This document shows positions 26,348 to 34,260 of a stretch of DNA of 64,000 nucleotides, piece after piece. The stretch covers positions 1 to 64,000 of the forward strand of contig JBNKJP010000044.1 in assembly GCA_050291245.1 (NCBI GenBank). The letters are read 5' to 3'. This stretch comes from Thiodiazotropha sp050291245. GTDB lineage: Bacteria > Pseudomonadota > Gammaproteobacteria > Chromatiales > Chromatiaceae. The translations under genes and the position numbers were made by a program. The first letter of the stretch is position 1; every line of letters begins with the position of its first letter. A model generated the notes under the pieces. The model was not told where the DNA came from. It searched no databases and saw only the letters and a list, made by a program, of their open reading frames with translations.

Positions 26348-27448
26348 TTGAGCAATACTTCGATTCTCGAACTTTCCAACATCAGCAAGGGTTTCGATAC
26401 CCAGGAAATCCTCACCGATTTCGATCTGAGTGTGAACGATGGGGAATTTTTCACCCTGTTGGGTCCTTCTGGGTGCGGAAAGACCACGCTGCTGCGGCTG
26501 ATCGCCGGTTTTGAGCGACCCGATGCCGGCCGGGTCATCATCAGCGGGGGTGATGTGACGGCCTTGCCCGCGGAACGGCGTCCGGTGAATACGGTATTCC
26601 AGAGCTATGCCCTGTTTCCGCACATGTCGGTGTTCGACAATGTGGCGTTCGGTCTGCGCATGGCCGGACGGGGCAAGGAGGAGATCCGCGCCCGGGTCAA
26701 AGAGGTTCTGGAGATCGTGCGTCTCGGGGAGTTCGCGGGGCGCAGGCCTCATCAGCTCTCCGGCGGACAGAAGCAGCGGGTGGCCATCGCCCGGGCGGTG
26801 GTCAACCGGCCCAAGGTGCTGCTGCTCGACGAGAGCCTCAGTGCCCTGGATCTGAAACTGCGCCAGCAGATGCGCATCGAATTGAAACAGTTGCAGCGCC
26901 AGCTCGGCATCACCTTCATTTACGTGACCCACGATCAGGAGGAGGCGCTCTCCCTGTCCGACCGGCTGCTGGTGTTGAACAACGGCAATCCCCAACAGAT
27001 CGGCACCCCCCGGGAGGTCTATGAGTCGCCGCGCAACCTGTTCGTCGCCCGGTTCATCGGTGAGATCAATGTCTTCGATGCCCGGGTCGCCGAGGATCTG
27101 GGAGATTTGAACTACCTCGTGGAGATGCAGGGGGTGCGCAAGGAGATCCGCTCGGATATCCGCTTCGCGGCGGGGGACCGGGTGCATGTGCTGTTGCGTC
27201 CCGAGGATCTGCGGATCGAGTACATCGAGGATGCGCCGAGTGACCGCAAGGGGTTTGTCGGCCGGGTGCTGGAACGCAACTACACCGGCCAGACCCTGGA
27301 TTCCCTGATCGCCCTGGATAATGGTCGGCAGCTCACCGCCCATGAGTTTTTCAATGAGGATGACCCCGACTTCGACTACACCATCGGCCAGCGGGTGTGG
27401 GTCGACTGGGTGCCGGGCTGGGAGCATGTGATTCCGGCCGAGCCATGA
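26348..27448 (+). CDS. potA: Spermidine/putrescine ABC transporter ATP-binding protein
   Basis: A 366-residue ABC ATPase with Walker A GPSGCGKT (39-46), signature LSGGQKQR (about 137) and LLLDESLSALD Walker B, followed by a C-terminal TOBE-type regulatory domain. It powers import of polyamines by the PotBC permease. The start is TTG 26348, preceded by a G-rich ribosome site. It overlaps potB by four bases (ATGA), so the operon is potA-potB-potC-potD. Confidence 0.9.
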   Translation: MSNTSILELSNISKGFDTQEILTDFDLSVNDGEFFTLLGPSGCGKTTLLRLIAGFERPDAGRVIISGGDVTALPAERRPVNTVFQSYALFPHMSVFDNVAFGLRMAGRGKEEIRARVKEVLEIVRLGEFAGRRPHQLSGGQKQRVAIARAVVNRPKVLLLDESLSALDLKLRQQMRIELKQLQRQLGITFIYVTHDQEEALSLSDRLLVLNNGNPQQIGTPREVYESPRNLFVARFIGEINVFDARVAEDLGDLNYLVEMQGVRKEIRSDIRFAAGDRVHVLLRPEDLRIEYIEDAPSDRKGFVGRVLERNYTGQTLDSLIALDNGRQLTAHEFFNEDDPDFDYTIGQRVWVDWVPGWEHVIPAEP

Positions 27449-28302
27449 ACTTCAAACGCCTCGCCATACTGTTGACGCTGGGCTGGCTCGGGCTGTTCGT
27501 GCTGTTGCCTCACCTGCTGGTGGTGCTGACCAGCCTGCTCACCCCGGATACCGGCCACCTGGCGGTCTATCCGTTCACTCTGGAGAGCTATCAGCGTCTG
27601 TGGGCGCCGATCTATGCCGGGGTGTTCTGGCAAAGTCTCTGGCTCTCCGGATTGACCACCCTGATCTGTCTGCTGCTGGGTTATCCCTTTGCCTATCTTG
27701 TGGCGCGGATGTCTGCGGGCTGGCGCAATTTCCTGCTCTTTATGATGGTGGTGCCTTTCTGGACCAACAGTCTGATCCGTACCTACGCGATCAAATCGAT
27801 CCTCGGCAACAAGGGACTGGTGAATACCTTGCTGCTCGCCACCGGTCTGGTGGAGCGTCCTGTGCAGCTACTCTATACCGAGTTCGCGGTGATCTTCGGC
27901 CTGGTCTACATTCTGCTGCCGTTCCTGGTGCTACCGCTGATCGCCAGTTTCGACAAGCTTGATAAGAACCTGCTGGAGGCGGCTCACGACCTGGGGGCGA
28001 ACCGCTGGCAGCGTTTCATCCATGTGGTGCTGCCCTTGACTCTGCCGGGGGTGGTGGCGGGCTGTCTGATCGTTTTTCTCCCCGCAATGGGCATGTTCTA
28101 CGTCAGTGATCTGCTGGGCGGGGCGAAAAACCTGCTCGTCGGCAACGTCATCAAGAACCAGTTCCTGCTTACCCGGGACTGGCCCTTCGGTTCCGCCATC
28201 AGCGTCGGGCTGATCCTGATCATGGCGTTGCTGCTGTACCTCTATTACTGGACGAACCGGCGCATCCAGCGCAGGGGAGGGCTGCACGATGAGACGCTTT
28301 AA
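27445..28302 (+). CDS. potB: Spermidine/putrescine ABC transporter permease
   Basis: A 285-residue inner-membrane permease with six hydrophobic segments and the EAA loop (NLLEAAHDLGANRWQRFI) that contacts the ATPase. ATG 27445 overlaps the potA stop; the longer frame from 27397 lies inside potA and is not a real start. It pairs with PotC to form the channel. Its stop overlaps the potC start. Confidence 0.9.
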   Translation: MNFKRLAILLTLGWLGLFVLLPHLLVVLTSLLTPDTGHLAVYPFTLESYQRLWAPIYAGVFWQSLWLSGLTTLICLLLGYPFAYLVARMSAGWRNFLLFMMVVPFWTNSLIRTYAIKSILGNKGLVNTLLLATGLVERPVQLLYTEFAVIFGLVYILLPFLVLPLIASFDKLDKNLLEAAHDLGANRWQRFIHVVLPLTLPGVVAGCLIVFLPAMGMFYVSDLLGGAKNLLVGNVIKNQFLLTRDWPFGSAISVGLILIMALLLYLYYWTNRRIQRRGGLHDETL

Positions 28303-29062
28303 GTGGGCTATTCTCGGGCTGGTGTTCGCCTATCTCTACCTGCCGATCCTGGTGCTGGTGGGCAATTCGTTCAACGCCTCCAAGTATGGCCACCAGTGGA
28401 TGGGTTTTTCCCTTAAGTGGTATCAAAAGCTGTTCGAAAACGAGACCCTGATGCAGGCCTTTACCCACTCCCTGACCATCGCATTGCTGGCGGCCACGGT
28501 AGCCACGCTGATCGGCACCCTGATGGCGCTCGCGCTGTATCGCTACCGCTTCGTCCTCAAGGGGGCGGCCAGCGGCCTGCTGTTCGTGGTGATGATGTCG
28601 CCGGACATCGTTCTGGCGATCACCTTTCTGGTGATCTTCATCGCCCTGGGGATTCAGCTGGGGTTCTGGTCGCTGCTGATTGCCCACATCACCTTTTGTC
28701 TGCCCTTCGTGGTGATCACCGTGTTCGCCCAATTTCGCGACTTCGATCCGAATCTGCTGGAGGCGGCCCAGGATCTGGGCGCTGGGGAGTGGCGGACCTT
28801 CCGCTGGGTGATTCTGCCCCTGGTGACCCCGGCCATCCTCTCCGGCTGGCTGTTGAGTTTCACCCTGTCCCTGGACGATGTGATCATCAGTTCGTTCGTC
28901 ACCGGCCCGGAGTATGAAATCCTGCCGGTGCGGGTCTACTCCATGGTCAAGGTGGGGATCTCCCCGGAGGTCAATGTGCTGGCCACCCTGCTGCTGGCAC
29001 TTTCCCTGGTGTTGGTTACAATCGTCAGCTGGCTAACCCACACAAGGATTCCGCAGACATGA
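28289..29062 (+). CDS. potC: Spermidine/putrescine ABC transporter permease
   Basis: A 257-residue permease with six predicted helices and the EAA motif NLLEAAQDLGAGEWRTF. The ATG overlaps the end of potB by 14 bases and the TGA overlaps the potD ATG by four, which indicates tight translational coupling. Together with PotB it forms the transmembrane part of the polyamine importer. Confidence 0.9.
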   Translation: MRRFKWAILGLVFAYLYLPILVLVGNSFNASKYGHQWMGFSLKWYQKLFENETLMQAFTHSLTIALLAATVATLIGTLMALALYRYRFVLKGAASGLLFVVMMSPDIVLAITFLVIFIALGIQLGFWSLLIAHITFCLPFVVITVFAQFRDFDPNLLEAAQDLGAGEWRTFRWVILPLVTPAILSGWLLSFTLSLDDVIISSFVTGPEYEILPVRVYSMVKVGISPEVNVLATLLLALSLVLVTIVSWLTHTRIPQT

Positions 29063-30093
29063 AACGCCATCTGATCCTGTTTTTTGGTCTTATTGTCTTT
29101 GCCGGTGCGGTCCAGGCCGCGGGCAAGGTCGTAGTGTACAACTGGGCGGAGTACATACCTGAGGGTGTGGTCGATGCCTTCACCGAAGAGACCGGTATCG
29201 AGGTGCAGTACGCCACCTTCGAGAACAACGAGACCATGTACGCCAAGCTGCAGCTGCAAAAAGGCAAAGGATACGACGTGGTGGTGCCCTCCACCTACCT
29301 GGTGTCGAAGATGCGTGACGAAGGTCTGCTGCAGCCGATCGACAAGTCGAAACTGAGCAACTACAAACACCTGGATCCGGATATGCTGGACAAACCCTAC
29401 GATCCGGGTAACCAGTACAGTATCCCCTATCTGTGGGGGAGCACTGGCATCGGAGTCAATGCCACCGCTATCGATCCCAAGACCATCACCCGCTGGAGCG
29501 ACCTGTGGAATCCCAAATGGAAAGGTCAACTGCTGCTCACCGATGACGTGCGCGAGGTCTTCCACATGGCCCTCAAGGTGCTGGGTTATTCCACCAATAC
29601 CCAGAATTCGGAGGAGATCAAGCAGGCCTACGAGAAACTCACCCAGCTGATGCCCAATGTCCTGCTGTTCAACGCCGATGCGCCCCGGGAACCCTTCCTG
29701 GCCGGGGATGTGAACCTGGGGATGATCTGGAGCGGTGAGGTTTCCATGGCCCAGGAGGAGATGGAAGATCTGGTCTATGTCTATCCGAAAGAGGGCGCGG
29801 CCTTCTGGGTCGACAGCTTCGTGATTCCTTCCGGTGCGCAGAACGTGGAGAACGCCCATAAGTTCATTGACTATATGCTGCGGCCCGAGATCGCCAAGTT
29901 GACCGTGGAAGAGATCGGCTATGCCTCCCCCAATCGGACCGCCCGGGGCATGCTGGATGAATCCATCGCCAACGATCCGGTAATCTATCCCCCCGCCGAA
30001 ATCGTTCGCACCGGGGAATTTCAGAAAGATATCGGGGAAAAATCCACCGCTTTAATGAGCGGATATTGGGAGAAACTCAAATCCGGGATGTGA
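29059..30093 (+). CDS. potD: Periplasmic spermidine/putrescine-binding protein
   Basis: A 344-residue exported binding protein: signal peptide ending at VQAAG, then the PotD/PotF-type fold with VVVYNWAEYIPEG at the mature N-terminus and a WSGEVSMAQEE segment around 227-237. It captures polyamines for PotABC. Together with speA/speB at the other end of the window it shows both uptake and synthesis of polyamines. No sequence feature here separates spermidine from putrescine preference. Confidence 0.9.
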   Translation: MKRHLILFFGLIVFAGAVQAAGKVVVYNWAEYIPEGVVDAFTEETGIEVQYATFENNETMYAKLQLQKGKGYDVVVPSTYLVSKMRDEGLLQPIDKSKLSNYKHLDPDMLDKPYDPGNQYSIPYLWGSTGIGVNATAIDPKTITRWSDLWNPKWKGQLLLTDDVREVFHMALKVLGYSTNTQNSEEIKQAYEKLTQLMPNVLLFNADAPREPFLAGDVNLGMIWSGEVSMAQEEMEDLVYVYPKEGAAFWVDSFVIPSGAQNVENAHKFIDYMLRPEIAKLTVEEIGYASPNRTARGMLDESIANDPVIYPPAEIVRTGEFQKDIGEKSTALMSGYWEKLKSGM

Positions 30094-30159
30094 TCGGTTT
30101 TTGCTGTGTTTCCCGCTCGGGATAAATGGGATCTCAAAGGGAAGCCAGCATTAGCTCTA

Positions 30160-30218
30160 ATGACACTTACTTGAATCAATAATCACCGTCATCCCGGCGA
30201 ATGCCGGGATCCGGAATG
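30160..30218. repeat. REP with extended ATGACACTTACTT arm
   Basis: A REP palindrome (30188-30218) preceded by AATGACACTTACTTGAAT. The same extension, in reverse, follows the REP copies at 41484 (CTTAAGTAAGTGTCATT) and 56759 (CTTAAGTTAAGTGCCATT). The repeated unit is therefore longer than the bare palindrome. Confidence 0.65.
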
Positions 30219-30256
30219 TTTGACGGAGCGCTATTCCGATATCTTCAGATCGGCCT

Positions 30257-30436
30257 TTCAGTGCAACAAGGCGACACTCTTCACCTGGGCATGCAGCGCC
30301 ATGCCCTCATGAACTCCCAGACCCATGGCGGAACGGCGGGTAATCCGGGATAACAGGGTCTGGCCATCCTCCAACTCGAGGCGTACCAACATCTGAGAAT
30401 GGCTGATATCGTGGGTGTCGGTCACCCGGTAAACAA
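30257..30436 (-). pseudogene. Duplicated 3' end of modC
   Basis: On the minus strand these bases encode a modC C-terminus nearly identical in protein to the real gene at 37053 (THDISHSQMLVRLELEDGQT, then the LHAQVKSVALLH end with its own stop at about 30261). DNA similarity to 37060-37230 is high but clearly not perfect, so the copies are not recent. No upstream part of modC is present. The two modC ends bound the accessory block 30.6-37.0 kb. Confidence 0.8.
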
Positions 30437-30620
30437 TCTTCGCAGTACACCAAAATCCAGCCGCTCACCGGATGTAAGCTAATCGCTTTCCATGGTCTTG
30501 ATCACTTTCCGATGTTGGATGCAATCACTAATACTTGTGATTACTCAACCATTGAAACGGGAATCGGTTCCTCTAGACTCATTCGCATGAAGAACAACGA
30601 TCGATTTTTGGGAGAATGGT

Positions 30621-33203
30621 GTGAAGAAGCTCAAGTTGGCTGAAAAACTGATAAAAATGGCACTGGTAGCCTGCTTTATCGCTATCCTCGGCGCCTGTGG
30701 TGGCGGTGGCGGTAGCGGAGGCGACGAAAATGGCGGTGACTCAACTCAAACGGGTAGCGTCAGCGGTCAACTGGTTGTGCCTTCGTATGTGGTTACCGAT
30801 AGTGATGTTAACGACACTGAAACCTCGCCTGTTGCCAATCACCCGGCCCAACAAGCCCAATCTGTGCCAAATCCGGTGAATGTCGGCGGCTATGTCAATG
30901 TGGCGGGTGCTGGCGATCCGGGGAACTCCTACTCTGCCGGAGATATTGACGACTACTATCTGGTTGATATGAAAGCAGGGCAGACCCTGTTGCTCAACAT
31001 CGGTGATATAGGCACTACGGGTGTAGATCTGGATCTCTACCTCTATGACACAAATGGGACCTTGGTCGATCGTTCGGTCGGAACATCTAAATTCGAATCT
31101 TTGGTAGTGCCGAGTGATGGCCAGTATTATGTCGATGTATTCGCTTACAGTGGTGCTTCCAACTATCTGTTGTCGGTCGGCTTGACTCCCTCTTCCATGC
31201 TACCTCCAGGCGCGCTACGGATGTCGGATCAGTTTGTTCCGGGAGAGATTTTGGTCAAGTTCGATAATAGTGGTTTCCAGGCTAAGTCTCAGGATCCGAC
31301 ACTTGCCCAATTCGACTTTCAGTCGACCCCTGGAAACGATACCGGCGTGCAGCTTCTAAAGCTTAATGAGCAGTATATAAAGAGCGCTGCACGACCTGAT
31401 GTCAATGTGCCCTTGAGTGACGATGAGCAACGCAGGCTCGATACGTTGATGGCGATAAAATCCCTATCGAACCGGAGTGATGTTGTCTATGTGCAACCAA
31501 ACTATCTCTACCAACCCAGCGCAGTGCCAAATGACCAGTACTACAACTATCAGTGGCACTATCCGCAGATTAATCTGCCTCAAGCCTGGGATATCACAAC
31601 TGGAGATAACAGCGTTATCGTCTCGGTCATCGATACCGGGGTATTGTTGAACCACCCTGATCTTGCTGGCCAGTTGGTGTCGGGATATGACTTTATTTCA
31701 AGTCCGGAAATCTCTGGTGATGGTGACGGCATCGACAATAACCCAGATGATGTAGGTGACGCGGTTCAAGGCGGCACTTCTTCATTTCATGGCTCGCATG
31801 TTTCGGGTACGATTGCCGCGGCGAGTAACAACTCCAATGGTGTGGCCGGGGTGGCCTGGGGTGTGAAAGTCATGCCGGTCCGTGTATTAGGTAAGGGCGG
31901 TGGGACGTCATACGATATTATACAAGGCATCCTTTTTTCCGCCGGCCTGTCCAACGACTCAGGCACACTGCCCGCACAGAGAGCGGATATCATTAATATG
32001 AGTCTCGGTGGAGGCGGTTTTGATCAGGCGACCTTTAATGCGGTTACCGCGGCGCGTAATGCCGGCGTGATCATAGTTGCTGCTGCAGGTAATGAAAACA
32101 CCTCACAACTCTCCTACCCGGCTTCATACTCTGGGGTTGTGTCGGTCAGCGCTGTAGATCTGAATCGTCAAAGGGCGCCATATTCCAATTATGGATCGGA
32201 AATCGATGTGGCGGCGCCAGGTGGTGATGTTCAAGCCGATCTGAATGGCGATGGCCGACCTGATGGGGTTCTGAGTACTGCGGCCGACGACTCTTCAGGC
32301 AACATAGAGTTCAGCTATAACTTCTACAATGGTACTTCCATGGCATCACCTCATGTGGCTGGTGTGGCGGCCCTGATGAAGTCGGTCTATCCAGGCCTGA
32401 CGCCAGCAGAATTTGACGCTATGCTTTCGGCTGGAGAGATAACGAACGACCTGGGTAATTCAGGCAGGGACGATATTTTCGGTTATGGACTGATCGATGC
32501 GTATAAAGCGGTGCAAGCAGCAGTGCAACGGGCTGGTGGTGGCGGCACACCGACCGATCCTACCTTGAGTGTGAATCCACAAAATCTCAACTTCGCAAAT
32601 ACGCTCCTGTCCTCGACCCTCTATATTGAAGAGATTGGCGGTACGGTTGGAACAGTGCAGATCACTGAAAATATCACTTGGTTGTCAATCGCAGCTAACG
32701 CTGTTGATGCTTCTGGTATGGGTAGCTACACGGTCACAGTTGACCGGAGTGGTCTGACGCCTGCCACCTATAGCGGAACCATTCAGGTGACCGCTGGCAC
32801 TTCGAGTGTCAATGTGGAGGTCATCATGCAGGTTATGGATACTTCCATTACAGGCAATGCCGGTCGTCACTATGTATTGCTTGTAGACAACTCTACCAGC
32901 ACGGCTATTCAGCAGAGTGCTGTGAATACCAGTACAGGAAGCGCAAGTTACAGTTTCAGCAATGTACCTTCGGGGAATTACCTGGTTGTGGCAGGCTCGG
33001 ACATGGATATGGACAACCTGATCTGTGACGCAGGTGAGTCTTGCGGTGCATACTCGACACTTTCTCAACCGGTTGTGATCACTGTAGGCTCCGGTGGTGT
33101 CACCGGTTTGGATTTCTCCACATCCTATGAGTATCAGACGCCGAGCTCTCTCTCTACAGGGGGTGCAGAGGCGTTGATGGTCTATCCGCGACTGGATGAA
33201 TAG
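30621..33203 (+). CDS. Subtilisin-like serine protease, lipoprotein with PPC and C-terminal Ig-like domains
   Basis: An 860-residue surface protease. Lipobox LGACGG (C26) and a Gly-rich linker precede a PPC-type domain (about 85-190). The S8 catalytic domain (about 305-640) has all three residues: Asp338 in VIDTG, His390 in FHGSHVSGT and Ser573 in GTSMASPHVAG. After it comes a BACON/Ig-like domain (about 648-740) and a carboxypeptidase-regulatory-like tail. The GTG start has GGGAG upstream. It is followed after 10 bases by a PrcB-like lipoprotein, likely a partner. Lipid anchoring suggests an exposed protease; whether it is autoprocessed is unknown. Confidence 0.88.
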   Translation: MKKLKLAEKLIKMALVACFIAILGACGGGGGSGGDENGGDSTQTGSVSGQLVVPSYVVTDSDVNDTETSPVANHPAQQAQSVPNPVNVGGYVNVAGAGDPGNSYSAGDIDDYYLVDMKAGQTLLLNIGDIGTTGVDLDLYLYDTNGTLVDRSVGTSKFESLVVPSDGQYYVDVFAYSGASNYLLSVGLTPSSMLPPGALRMSDQFVPGEILVKFDNSGFQAKSQDPTLAQFDFQSTPGNDTGVQLLKLNEQYIKSAARPDVNVPLSDDEQRRLDTLMAIKSLSNRSDVVYVQPNYLYQPSAVPNDQYYNYQWHYPQINLPQAWDITTGDNSVIVSVIDTGVLLNHPDLAGQLVSGYDFISSPEISGDGDGIDNNPDDVGDAVQGGTSSFHGSHVSGTIAAASNNSNGVAGVAWGVKVMPVRVLGKGGGTSYDIIQGILFSAGLSNDSGTLPAQRADIINMSLGGGGFDQATFNAVTAARNAGVIIVAAAGNENTSQLSYPASYSGVVSVSAVDLNRQRAPYSNYGSEIDVAAPGGDVQADLNGDGRPDGVLSTAADDSSGNIEFSYNFYNGTSMASPHVAGVAALMKSVYPGLTPAEFDAMLSAGEITNDLGNSGRDDIFGYGLIDAYKAVQAAVQRAGGGGTPTDPTLSVNPQNLNFANTLLSSTLYIEEIGGTVGTVQITENITWLSIAANAVDASGMGSYTVTVDRSGLTPATYSGTIQVTAGTSSVNVEVIMQVMDTSITGNAGRHYVLLVDNSTSTAIQQSAVNTSTGSASYSFSNVPSGNYLVVAGSDMDMDNLICDAGESCGAYSTLSQPVVITVGSGGVTGLDFSTSYEYQTPSSLSTGGAEALMVYPRLDE

Positions 33204-33213
33204 GGGAGGCAGT

Positions 33214-33705
33214 GTGAAACTATTTAACCCTTTAAAGTGGCTTGGTCTTGGTTCTCTCTGTCTGGTTATGAGTGCCTGTAATACTGTATCCAATTCAGTC
33301 ACTGTTTTGAAAGATAGCGCAGTTTGCAGTCAGAATGAGTCTGCGGGTATTCACCTGGTCAAAGGTCCTTCGATTCAAAACAATGGGGGAGGGATGGTTT
33401 TAAGCAACCAGTCCCTGGACCCAAAGGAAGAAGAGAAGGAGGGTGACTCTTTTTGGTTAGTCAGAGTGGATATGGGGGGGCAACCAAGTGGCGGATATGG
33501 CCTGAAGTTGCTCTCGGAGCGTTTGGTAATTGATGGCCAGACAGCCAGATTCGCCCTGAAATGGGCTGCCCTTGAGGCGGATTCGGTGCAGATACAGATG
33601 CTGACTTATCCCTGTCTCTACCTGAAGGTGGCAAAAGGAGACTATACCCGCCTGGAAGTTGTGGACGAAGAAGGGGCGGTGAAGCACAGTTTGGATCTTC
33701 CTTAA
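33214..33705 (+). CDS. PrcB-like lipoprotein
   Basis: A 163-residue lipoprotein (lipobox VMSACN, C22) whose C-terminal domain has FWLVRVDMGGQPSGGYGLKL, a good match to the G-x-P-(T/S)GGY motif of the PrcB C-terminal domain, found in proteins that assist surface proteases. The start is GTG 33214, with GGGGAGG six bases upstream. It lies directly after the subtilisin-like protease, so the pair probably works together. A perfect hairpin terminator follows the gene. Confidence 0.75.
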   Translation: MKLFNPLKWLGLGSLCLVMSACNTVSNSVTVLKDSAVCSQNESAGIHLVKGPSIQNNGGGMVLSNQSLDPKEEEKEGDSFWLVRVDMGGQPSGGYGLKLLSERLVIDGQTARFALKWAALEADSVQIQMLTYPCLYLKVAKGDYTRLEVVDEEGAVKHSLDLP

Positions 33706-33719
33706 CCCCGGCATTGATG

Positions 33720-33757
33720 CTGGCGGCACATATTCTATGTGCCGCCAGTGCAATTTT
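33720..33757 (+). terminator. Rho-independent terminator after protease operon
   Basis: CTGGCGGCACATA (33720-33732) pairs exactly with TATGTGCCGCCAG (33736-33748) around a 3-base loop, followed by TGCAATTTT. It lies 15 bases after the PrcB-like stop codon. Confidence 0.85.
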
Positions 33758-33818
33758 GAATTATTATTCTATAAATTCCTGCTCTACTTGCGAAGCGCCT
33801 ATATCAAATATCCGCCTT

Positions 33819-33945
33819 CTACACGAACAAATGTTTCACAAAAACAGCATCTGGTAATACCCAGGCCGCTGACGCATTGCCCGCGGCGTCGCTGACATCG
33901 TAAGTATGACTGTCTGGACACCTGTGCTGCTAAAAGGTCTTATTT
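33819..33945 (-). pseudogene. Remnant of a repeat-domain adhesin
   Basis: The minus strand reads SHTYDVSDAAGNASA then a short tail and a stop at 33819-33821. The preceding SSTGVQT is in another frame. TYxVSDAAGNxA is typical of Ig-like/DUF5011 repeats of large surface proteins. It is probably the frameshifted end of a lost adhesin gene. The rest of 33.95-34.26 kb holds nothing I recognise except the promoter region of the next gene. Confidence 0.4.
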
Positions 33946-34260
33946 TACGAACCCACGATCCCCAAATAACATTCTAGTGTTGAACTCTTTGTATCGGCAA
34001 ACCGTTCATCGCTCAAAGGCAACCGTTTATCCTTAGGTATCAAGTTACTTGATACAAATCCGAAAGTTATGACTGGTCAGGGAAGAAAGGCAGTAAGTGA
34101 CAAGTGGTATCGAAATGCGGATGGGTGATACTGAACTATCTTTTTGAATTGCTTAGACTGGATGTGTCTTTGAATAGTTCAGTGTCGGCATCGGTGCTCA
34201 GATTAAGTTAGATTCAAGACGCTACTTTGCTGGTCCTTGCGTTAATAAGAAGGAAATATA

